Source: an uncultured Lachnospiraceae bacterium
Lineage (GTDB): Bacteria; Bacillota; Clostridia; Lachnospirales; Lachnospiraceae
Length of the DNA stretch: 5,856 nt
Assembly: GCA_958405355.1 (NCBI GenBank)
Contig: CATYEA010000129.1
Location: 1-5,856, forward strand
Direction of reading: 5' to 3'
Below the pieces are notes generated by a model. That model did not search any database. It saw only the letters and a list, made by a program, of their open reading frames with translations, and had not been told where the DNA came from. Shown piece after piece: positions 1 to 5,284 of the stretch (its first letter is position 1; each line of letters begins with the position of its first letter). Made by a program: the position numbers and the translations under genes.

Positions 1-218
1 ATTTGGACGGACAGATTGATGGAGTGGCAGATAAATGGAAAACGGAACGGATGACAAAAGTCGATCTGACGGTTATTCGTCTGGCAGCTTATGAGATACT
101 TTATGATGAGGAAGTACCTACGGGAGTTGCGATCAATGAAGCCGTGGAACTGGCAAAACGTTACGGTACGGATCAGTCGCCGGCTTTTGTCAATGCAATT
201 CTGGCGAAACTGGCATGA
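1..218 (+). CDS. nusB: Transcription antitermination factor NusB, C-terminal part (5' end outside window)
   Basis: Only the last 71 complete codons are present; the frame is open to the left edge, so the TTG at position 3 is an internal leucine codon and not a start. NusB is an all-helical RNA-binding protein that, with NusE (ribosomal protein S10), binds boxA RNA and promotes antitermination, chiefly on rRNA operons. The visible part matches the C-terminal half of the family. Counting from the codon at position 3, there is a W-K-T-E-R segment (12-16), the helix DLTVIRLAAYEIL (21-33), the family hallmark VPTGVAINEAVELAKRYG (38-55), and a closing FVNAILAKLA (62-71). Family members are usually about 130-150 residues, so roughly half is missing to the left. 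Its stop codon overlaps the xseA start (ATGA, 215-218), a sign of co-transcription. The family assignment is secure. Confidence 0.95.
   Translation, partial: LDGQIDGVADKWKTERMTKVDLTVIRLAAYEILYDEEVPTGVAINEAVELAKRYGTDQSPAFVNAILAKLA
215..218 (+). promoter_or_regulatory. ATGA stop-start overlap coupling nusB to xseA, no Shine-Dalgarno seen
   Basis: The ATG of xseA (215-217) overlaps the TGA of nusB (216-218). The 20 bases before it contain no AGG, GGA or GAGG core, unlike the other complete starts in this window. By inference, xseA translation depends on ribosomes that finish nusB and reinitiate at the overlap. The start itself is supported by the protein, which opens directly with the conserved OB-fold region. 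Confidence 0.6.
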
Positions 219-1465
219 GCGTATATTCTGTATCCCAGGTCAATCGATATATTAAAAGCCTGATTTCGGAGGACTATTTCCTGAGTCGGATTTATGTCCG
301 GGGAGAGGTATCTAATTGTAAATATCATACTTCCGGACATATTTATTTTACTTTGAAGGATAGAGAGGGCGCTATCCCATGCGTCATGTTTGCAGGTTCA
401 AGGGGCGGTCTGAAATTTCGTCTCAGCGAAGGGCAGCAGGTCATTGTTCTTGGAAATATCAGTGTTTATGAGCGGGATGGAAGGTATCAGCTCTATGCCC
501 GTGAGATAGTTATGGAAGGTCAGGGACTTCTATACCAGCAGTTCGAGGCGCTGAAAAAAGAACTGGAGCGGAAAGGCTATTTTGCCCAGGAACATAAAAA
601 AACGATTCCGGACTATCCAAAGCGAATCGGTATTGTTACAGCCCGGACCGGGGCAGCCATTCAGGATATGCTTCATATTTCGGCCCGAAGGAATCCTTAT
701 GTCCAGTTGATTCTGTATCCGGCGACGGTTCAGGGAGAACAGGCTGCGCCGAGTATTGTCCGCGGCATAAAATATCTGGATGATTATGGTGTGGATGTGA
801 TAATCGTTGGTCGGGGCGGCGGTTCCATTGAGGATCTGTGGGCTTTTAACGAAAAAATGGTTGCCGAGGCTATTTATCAGTGTAAAACTCCGGTAATCTC
901 GGCGGTGGGACATGAAACGGATGTGACCATTTCTGATTTTGTGGCAGATCTTCGGGCACCGACACCTTCAGCTGCAGCGGAACTGGCCGTTCCGGAATGG
1001 TCGGAGATTTTAAGACGGCTGGAGGATAGTAAGCGGCGGCTATACATGAAGATGGAAGAACGGCTGAACTGGTATCGGAGTGTAACGAGTCAGTATGAAA
1101 GACAGTTAAAATATGTCAGTCCTTCTTCAAGAATCAATGATTACCGTCAGCGGCTCATATATATGGAGGAACAGTTGGAACAGCGGATGCGGGAAGAATT
1201 GACCGATGGACGGTACCGTTTGGCGATTTACAGTGAAAGACTGTCAGGACTTTCGCCTTTGAAACAGTTGGAACGGGGCTATGCGGTGGTCAGTAAAAAA
1301 GATGGCCGGGCTATCCATTCGGCCGAGGATGTGTCTGTTGGTGAAGCAATTCGTGTGCGGATTCTGGACGGACATCTGGATGCAACGGTATCTGCAGTAC
1401 ATGCCGATCCATCAGCGGCTGTGGCGAGAAATGGGAAAGGAAGCGGGGAACATGGCAAAGAGTAA
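215..1465 (+). CDS. xseA: Exodeoxyribonuclease VII large subunit XseA
   Basis: This is the catalytic subunit of exonuclease VII, a cytoplasmic, metal-independent single-strand nuclease that degrades DNA from both ends to oligonucleotides and acts with several XseB copies per XseA. The N-terminal OB-fold domain spans about residues 3-100, with GEVSNCKYHTSGHIYFTLKD at 30-49. The catalytic domain follows: RIGIVTARTGAAIQDML (137-153), IVGRGGGSIEDLWAFNE (197-213), and SAVGHETDVTISD (229-241) leading into LRAPTPSAAAELA. D151, R200, H233 and D236 line up with the residues reported as essential in the E. coli enzyme (D155, R205, H238, D241, from memory). Residues 262-345 are charged and helical, the presumed coiled-coil arm that carries XseB. 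LERGYAVV (352-359) opens the usual C-terminal segment. The length of 416 residues is within the usual range for Gram-positives. The last roughly 20 residues are low in complexity and overlap the xseB start. The frame is intact and the identity is secure. Confidence 0.97.
   Translation: MSVYSVSQVNRYIKSLISEDYFLSRIYVRGEVSNCKYHTSGHIYFTLKDREGAIPCVMFAGSRGGLKFRLSEGQQVIVLGNISVYERDGRYQLYAREIVMEGQGLLYQQFEALKKELERKGYFAQEHKKTIPDYPKRIGIVTARTGAAIQDMLHISARRNPYVQLILYPATVQGEQAAPSIVRGIKYLDDYGVDVIIVGRGGGSIEDLWAFNEKMVAEAIYQCKTPVISAVGHETDVTISDFVADLRAPTPSAAAELAVPEWSEILRRLEDSKRRLYMKMEERLNWYRSVTSQYERQLKYVSPSSRINDYRQRLIYMEEQLEQRMREELTDGRYRLAIYSERLSGLSPLKQLERGYAVVSKKDGRAIHSAEDVSVGEAIRVRILDGHLDATVSAVHADPSAAVARNGKGSGEHGKE
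1438..1443 (+). promoter_or_regulatory. Ribosome binding site of xseB, inside xseA
   Basis: AGGAAG lies eight bases before the ATG at 1452, within the last codons of xseA. It picks this ATG over the earlier in-frame ATG at 1281, which would add 57 residues that are only out-of-frame xseA sequence. Confidence 0.7.
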
Positions 1466-1643
1466 AACACTGGAGACAGCATTTTCTGAATTGGAAGATT
1501 TGATCGGCCAGATGGAGAATAAAGAAACCAGTCTGGAGGAATCCTTTAAATTATATACGGCAGGGATGAAACTGATTAAATATTGCAATGATTCCCTGGA
1601 TAAAGTGGAAAAGAAGCTGATTGAAGTCAGTGATGAAGAATAA
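1452..1643 (+). CDS. xseB: Exodeoxyribonuclease VII small subunit XseB
   Basis: A 63-residue acidic helical protein, within the normal length of XseB (about 60-80). XseB has no catalytic role of its own; it forms a two-helix hairpin, and several copies bind the long helical arm of XseA to make active exonuclease VII. The family pattern is clear: an opening TLETAFSELEDLIGQME (6-22), the central LEESFKLYTAGMKLIKYCN (28-46), and a terminal LDKVEKKLIEVS (49-60). The start at ATG 1452 gives MAKSKTLE and has a Shine-Dalgarno sequence. The first 14 bases overlap the end of xseA in another frame, so the two subunits are probably translationally coupled, with the small subunit reinitiated more often as its higher stoichiometry would require; that last point is inference. 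The open frame extends upstream to 1281, but that part is a shadow of xseA. Confidence 0.95.
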   Translation: MAKSKTLETAFSELEDLIGQMENKETSLEESFKLYTAGMKLIKYCNDSLDKVEKKLIEVSDEE

Positions 1644-1660
1644 GCTGATGGAAAATCAGT
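1644..1660 (+). other. Small potential hairpin in the xseB-ispA gap
   Basis: CTGAT (1645-1649) and ATCAG (1655-1659) are perfect inverted copies around a 5-base GGAAA loop; a G-T wobble (1644/1660) could extend the stem to six pairs. No T-run follows, so it is not a terminator. The stem is short and mostly weak, so a biological role is uncertain. It sits four bases before the ispA ribosome binding site. Confidence 0.3.
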
Positions 1661-1663
1661 GAT

Positions 1664-1668
1664 GAGGA
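1664..1668 (+). promoter_or_regulatory. Ribosome binding site of ispA
   Basis: GAGGA lies seven bases before the ATG at 1676. This is good spacing and supports that start. Confidence 0.75.
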
Positions 1669-1675
1669 AAAAATC

Positions 1676-2587
1676 ATGGATTTTAAACAAGAATTGGGAA
1701 AAAGAACAGAAGCGATAGAAAGCATATTGACGGCCTGCGCGCCGAAAGAGGAAGGTTATCAGAAAACCATATTTCAGGCAATGAATTACAGCCTGATGGC
1801 TGGGGGCAAACGGCTGCGCCCGATGTTGATTCAGGAGACTTACCGACTGTTCGGAGGCAGCCATGAGGCAGTGATTCATCCATTTATGGCAGCGATTGAG
1901 ATGATACATACCTATTCACTCATTCATGACGATCTGCCTGCATTGGATAATGACGAGTACCGAAGGGGAAGAAAGACATCCCATGTTGTGTTTGGCGAAG
2001 CGATGGCCATTCTGGCCGGGGATGCTTTGTTAAATTATGCCTTTGAGACGGCGTCAAAGGCTTTCGATTTGGCGGAAGACATGGAAGAGTTCCGGAGCGT
2101 TGCCAGGGCAATGCAGATTTTATCCTCCAAGCCGGGCATTTATGGGATGATCGGCGGTCAGGTCGTCGATGTGGAACTGGAAGGTCAGCCATTGGATAAA
2201 CCGGTATTGGATTTTATTCATGAGATGAAAACAAGTGCTTTGATCGAATGTTCCATGATGATCGGTGCGGTACTGGCCGGAGCCGATGAAGTTTCTCTGA
2301 ATAAAGTGGAGCAGATGGCAAAAAATATTGGTATCAGCTTCCAGATTCAGGATGATATACTGGATGTAACAAGTACACTGGAAGTTTTGGGAAAGCAGAC
2401 CCACAGTGATGAAAAAAATCATAAAACGACCTATGTGACACTGTTTGGCATTGACGGTGCGATGGCTGAAGCAGAACGGTTTTCAAATACAGCCATAGAT
2501 TTACTTGAGAAAATGTCGGAGGAGAAGGGCATGGAGAATCCATTTTTGGTGGAATTGATATGTCAGCTTGTACACAGAGAAAAGTAA
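1676..2587 (+). CDS. ispA: Farnesyl diphosphate synthase (type II, bacterial), trans-polyprenyl synthase family
   Basis: This cytoplasmic enzyme condenses dimethylallyl diphosphate with two isopentenyl diphosphates to make C15 farnesyl diphosphate, the precursor of undecaprenyl phosphate and prenyl chains. At 303 residues it has the usual length. Visible motifs are GGKRLRP (43-49, diphosphate binding), the first Asp-rich motif DDLPALD (85-91) followed by RRGRKTSH, GGQVVDVELEG (160-170), KTSALIE (185-191), and the second Asp-rich motif QIQDDILDV (223-231). The two extra residues within the first Asp-rich motif, and the tyrosine at 80 (five before its first Asp), are the pattern of bacterial type II farnesyl synthases and argue for a C15 product rather than C20; the product length remains inference. 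The ATG at 1676 has a good ribosome binding site. It directly precedes dxs, as in many Clostridia, so the start of the MEP pathway and the prenyl chain step are probably co-expressed. The frame is intact. Confidence 0.95.
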   Translation: MDFKQELGKRTEAIESILTACAPKEEGYQKTIFQAMNYSLMAGGKRLRPMLIQETYRLFGGSHEAVIHPFMAAIEMIHTYSLIHDDLPALDNDEYRRGRKTSHVVFGEAMAILAGDALLNYAFETASKAFDLAEDMEEFRSVARAMQILSSKPGIYGMIGGQVVDVELEGQPLDKPVLDFIHEMKTSALIECSMMIGAVLAGADEVSLNKVEQMAKNIGISFQIQDDILDVTSTLEVLGKQTHSDEKNHKTTYVTLFGIDGAMAEAERFSNTAIDLLEKMSEEKGMENPFLVELICQLVHREK

Positions 2588-2589
2588 GC

Positions 2590-2595
2590 AGGTGA
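2590..2595 (+). promoter_or_regulatory. Ribosome binding site of dxs
   Basis: AGGTGA lies eight bases before the ATG at 2604, in the 16-base gap after ispA. It decides the dxs start: the in-frame GTG at 2592 lies within this site, and the in-frame TTG at 2568 lies inside ispA without a comparable site. Confidence 0.7.
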
Positions 2596-2603
2596 ATACG
2601 ATC

Positions 2604-4469
2604 ATGTCAGAAATATTAAAGCAAATTAAACAGGCGAATGATATAAAAAACATTGATCCGTCCCAGTATGATGCTCTGGCGGAGGAACTCAGGGATTTTA
2701 TCGTGCATTCAGTCAGTGAGACAGGAGGGCACCTGGCCTCTAATCTGGGAGTTGTCGAACTGACGATGGCTCTCCATCTCTGTCTGGATTTACCGAAGGA
2801 TAAGATTATCTGGGATGTTGGACATCAGTCCTATACCCATAAGATTCTGACGGGACGGAAGGATGAATTCGCAGGACTTCGTTCTTACGGTGGTATGAGT
2901 GGATTCCCGAAACACCGGGAAAGCCAGTGCGATGCCTTTGATACGGGACATAGTTCGACATCGATTTCAGCGGCTCTTGGATATGTACGTGCCAGAGAAC
3001 TTAAAGGTGAGGATTATACGGTGGTAGCGGTCATCGGCGATGGTTCCCTGACTGGCGGTATGGCCTATGAAGCGTTGAATAATGCGGCTCGTCTGGATAC
3101 AAATCTGATCATCATTTTAAATGATAATAAAATGTCCATTTCAGAAAATGTGGGCGGTATGAGTAAATATTTGAACCGGATTCGGACAAATGAGAATTAT
3201 GTGGAATTTAAGTCGGATGTGGAAACCGCATTGCGCCGGATTCCGGGAATCGGTGATTCGGTCGCACGGGGTGTGAAACGGTCAAAGGATTCTCTGAAAC
3301 AGTGGCTCATACCAGGTGGATTTTTTGAGGATCTGGGTATTGAATATATGGGTCCGGTGGACGGTCATAATATGAACCAGCTTCTCCGGGCAATCAAGAC
3401 AGCTCAGAAGGAAAAGCAGGCGGTCATTGTCCATGTGATCACTCAGAAGGGCAAAGGTTATGAACCTGCGGAGACGCGTCCTTCCGAGTTTCATGGTGTG
3501 GGCAAATTTGATGTCAAGAGCGGGGAAATCGCAAAGAGCCCTAATATTACTTATACTGAAGCTTTTTCCAAGGCAATCCAGTATCTTGGGACAAAGGATG
3601 AGCGGGTCGTTGCGGTCAGTGCAGCAATGCCTACAGGTACCGGATTGACCAAATTCGCGAAACGTTTTCCTGGACGCTTCTTTGATGTGGGTATTGCGGA
3701 GGAACATGCAGTGACCTTTGCCGGGGGCTTAGCGGCCGGTGGGTTAAAGCCATATGTGGCGATTTATTCTTCATTTTTCCAGAGGGCTTATGATCAGATC
3801 ATTCACGATGTCTGTATTCCGGATCTGCCGGTAACTTTCTGTATTGACCGGGCGGGTATTGTCGGGGCTGACGGTGAGACCCATCAGGGAATTTTGGATC
3901 TTTCTTTCTTTGCGTCCATTCCGGGAATGACCATCTGTGCGCCAAAGAATAAATATGAATTGTATGATATGATGAAGTTTTCCCTGAATTTTGGACATCC
4001 TCTGGCGATTCGTTATCCACGGGGCGATGCCTATGAAGGTGAGCAGGAACACCGGGCGCCGATTGTCTGTGGAAAGAGTGAGATGCTCTATGAAGGTGAG
4101 CAGGTGGCGCTTGTTGCTGTCGGCAGCATGGTAGAAACGGCGGTTCAGGTGAAGGATTATCTGGCGGAAGCAGGACTCGCTGCAACGGTTGTCAATGCCC
4201 GGTTTATTAAGCCGTTGGATACGGATATGCTGGATGCTCTTTCGGAAAAGCATAATATGATCGTGACGATGGAAGAAAATGTGCTTCGGGGCGGTTTCGG
4301 CGAGGCTGTATCCGATTATTATATGACAAAGGGATTACCTGTATTTGTCAAACATGTGGGTATCCCGGATGTATTTGTAGAACACGGCAATGTGACCCAG
4401 TTAAAAACATCCATGGGAATGGATCCGTGGGCCATATCTGCAAAGATTTTGTCTGAGGTATTATTATGA
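2604..4469 (+). CDS. dxs: 1-deoxy-D-xylulose-5-phosphate synthase
   Basis: This thiamine-diphosphate enzyme condenses pyruvate with glyceraldehyde 3-phosphate, releasing CO2, to give DXP. That is the first step of the MEP isoprenoid pathway, and DXP is also a precursor of thiamine and pyridoxal phosphate. With the ATG at 2604 the protein has 621 residues, the usual DXS length. Domain I (about 1-315) shows GGHLASNLG (41-49, active-site His), WDVGHQ (70-75), TGHSSTSISAALG (114-126), and the ThDP/Mg motif GDG (145-147) through NDNKMSIS (173-180), then VDGHN (252-256) and HGVGKFD (297-303). The Pyr domain carries DVGIAEEHAVTFAGGLA (361-377), whose E366 should be the cofactor-activating glutamate, DRAGIVGADGETHQG (415-429), and IRYPRG (469-474). 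The C-terminal transketolase-like domain starts near 495, with NARFIKPLD (531-539) and LRGGFGEAV (561-569). All key residues are present. The stop overlaps the tlyA start. The identity is secure. Confidence 0.97.
   Translation: MSEILKQIKQANDIKNIDPSQYDALAEELRDFIVHSVSETGGHLASNLGVVELTMALHLCLDLPKDKIIWDVGHQSYTHKILTGRKDEFAGLRSYGGMSGFPKHRESQCDAFDTGHSSTSISAALGYVRARELKGEDYTVVAVIGDGSLTGGMAYEALNNAARLDTNLIIILNDNKMSISENVGGMSKYLNRIRTNENYVEFKSDVETALRRIPGIGDSVARGVKRSKDSLKQWLIPGGFFEDLGIEYMGPVDGHNMNQLLRAIKTAQKEKQAVIVHVITQKGKGYEPAETRPSEFHGVGKFDVKSGEIAKSPNITYTEAFSKAIQYLGTKDERVVAVSAAMPTGTGLTKFAKRFPGRFFDVGIAEEHAVTFAGGLAAGGLKPYVAIYSSFFQRAYDQIIHDVCIPDLPVTFCIDRAGIVGADGETHQGILDLSFFASIPGMTICAPKNKYELYDMMKFSLNFGHPLAIRYPRGDAYEGEQEHRAPIVCGKSEMLYEGEQVALVAVGSMVETAVQVKDYLAEAGLAATVVNARFIKPLDTDMLDALSEKHNMIVTMEENVLRGGFGEAVSDYYMTKGLPVFVKHVGIPDVFVEHGNVTQLKTSMGMDPWAISAKILSEVLL
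4031..4104 (+). repeat. Perfect 17-base direct repeat inside dxs
   Basis: CTATGAAGGTGAGCAGG occurs at 4031-4047 and again at 4088-4104, 57 bases (19 codons) apart and in the same frame. Both copies encode YEGEQ, in the linker between the Pyr domain and the C-terminal domain of DXS. The sequence between the copies and the sequence after the second copy are not alike, so this is not a full tandem duplication. Confidence 0.7.
4455..4459 (+). promoter_or_regulatory. Ribosome binding site of tlyA, inside dxs
   Basis: GAGGT lies six bases before the ATG at 4466, within the last codons of dxs. Together with the ATGA overlap (4466-4469), it gives tlyA both its own ribosome site and coupling to dxs. 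Confidence 0.7.
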
Positions 4470-5272
4470 AAAAGAGACTGGATGTGCTTTTAGTGGAACG
4501 CCGCCTGGCAGATTCCCGTGAAAAGGCCAAAGCCATTATTATGACTGGCAATGTATTTGTCAATGGCCAACGGGAAGATAAAGCCGGAACGAGCTTTGAT
4601 GAGGAAAAGGCGTCCATAGAGATTAAGGGCCATACAATGAAATATGTGAGCCGCGGCGGCTATAAGCTGGAAAAGGCAATCGATGTATTCGGAGTGGATG
4701 TTCGGGATAAGGTCTGTATGGATATCGGTTCATCCACCGGAGGTTTTACCGACTGTATGCTCCAAAACGGTGCAGTAAAAGTGTTTGCTGTAGATGTGGG
4801 CCGGGGCCAGCTCGACTGGAAGCTTCGGCAGGATGAACGGGTCATCAGTATGGAAAAGACAAATATCCGTTATGTGACACCGGAAGATATTGGGGAGGCG
4901 GTAGCCTTTGCCTCTGTAGATGTTTCCTTTATATCTTTGGCATTGGTATTGCCCGCAGCCAGAAATCTTCTGACGGATGACGGACGTATGGTCTGTCTCA
5001 TTAAGCCTCAGTTTGAGGCTGGTCGGGAAAAGGTCGGCAAAAAAGGGGTTGTCCGGGACAAGGCGGTACATATTGAAGTGATTGAAAAGGTCATAGATAT
5101 TGCCGATGGTCTTCATTTTAAGGTACTTGGTCTGGATTATTCACCGATCAAAGGCCCGGAGGGCAATATTGAATATTTGATTTATCTTGAAAAACGGCCG
5201 GAGGATGAGGCGGCTGCCCATGAACCGGTAGATGTGAGACAGGTGGTGGAGCAGTCCCATGCTTCACTGTAA
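4466..5272 (+). CDS. tlyA: TlyA family 2'-O-ribose rRNA methyltransferase (S4 plus FtsJ-like domains)
   Basis: TlyA proteins use S-adenosylmethionine to methylate the ribose 2'-OH of cytidines in 23S rRNA (C1920, E. coli numbering) and, in some types, also 16S rRNA (C1409). Unmethylated ribosomes resist capreomycin and viomycin. The older label 'hemolysin A' is misleading. The 268-residue protein starts with an S4 RNA-binding domain (about 3-55, RLDVLLVERRLADSREKAK to VFVNGQ), then SRGGYKLEKA (62-71) and the Rossmann-like methyltransferase domain with the SAM motif DIGSSTGGFTD (86-96). K67, D152 (in VDVSFISL), K180 (in IKPQFE) and E236 (in NIEYL) form the K-D-K-E catalytic set, each two positions lower than recalled for M. 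tuberculosis TlyA (69, 154, 182, 238). The overall collinearity is therefore very close. Whether it modifies one or both rRNAs cannot be told from the sequence. Residues 243-268 form a hydrophilic tail. The order dxs-tlyA-nadK is usual in Clostridia. Confidence 0.94.
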   Translation: MKKRLDVLLVERRLADSREKAKAIIMTGNVFVNGQREDKAGTSFDEEKASIEIKGHTMKYVSRGGYKLEKAIDVFGVDVRDKVCMDIGSSTGGFTDCMLQNGAVKVFAVDVGRGQLDWKLRQDERVISMEKTNIRYVTPEDIGEAVAFASVDVSFISLALVLPAARNLLTDDGRMVCLIKPQFEAGREKVGKKGVVRDKAVHIEVIEKVIDIADGLHFKVLGLDYSPIKGPEGNIEYLIYLEKRPEDEAAAHEPVDVRQVVEQSHASL

Positions 5273-5273
5273 C

Positions 5274-5280
5274 AGGAGAG
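5274..5280 (+). promoter_or_regulatory. Ribosome binding site of nadK
   Basis: AGGAGAG lies in the 12-base gap after tlyA, with its AGGAG core six bases before the ATG at 5285. It is the strongest Shine-Dalgarno sequence in the window and fixes the nadK start. Confidence 0.8.
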
Positions 5281-5284
5281 ACGG

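Larger units (their letters stand above)
1627..1669 (+). repeat. Short imperfect direct repeat across the xseB-ispA junction
   Basis: TCAGTGATGAAGAA (1627-1640, the last codons of xseB) recurs as TCAGTGATGAGGAA (1656-1669), with 13 of 14 bases identical and a period of 29. ATGGA also recurs nearby (1648-1652 and 1676-1680, offset 28), so the similarity may be the trace of an old tandem duplication with a one-base indel. The second copy contains the ispA Shine-Dalgarno sequence. Confidence 0.55.

Noticed and set aside
1281..1451. Possible N-terminal extension of xseB from an in-frame ATG at 1281
   Set aside because: The extension is out-of-frame xseA sequence, does not resemble XseB, and the ATG at 1452 has its own Shine-Dalgarno and gives the normal length.
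1648..1662. Four-codon mini-ORF (ATG GAA AAT CAG TGA) in the xseB-ispA gap as a leader peptide
   Set aside because: It has no good Shine-Dalgarno and no regulatory codon run, and such tiny frames arise often by chance; it probably reflects the local repeat.
1644..1675. The xseB-ispA gap as a terminator or internal promoter
   Set aside because: The hairpin is short and lacks a T-run, and 32 bases leave no room for a convincing -35/-10 pair; none was recognised.
1412..1909. Long minus-strand open frame (165 codons) across xseB and the start of ispA
   Set aside because: It lies antisense to two well-supported genes, has no recognisable motifs, and its existence follows from their codon pattern.
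3282..4253. Several minus-strand open frames of 128-160 codons within dxs
   Set aside because: All lie inside a conserved enzyme gene with every catalytic motif on the + strand; the predicted peptides show no family features.
4466..5272. tlyA as a hemolysin or toxin gene
   Set aside because: The S4 domain, SAM-binding motif and K-D-K-E set identify an rRNA methyltransferase; there is no signal peptide or membrane segment.
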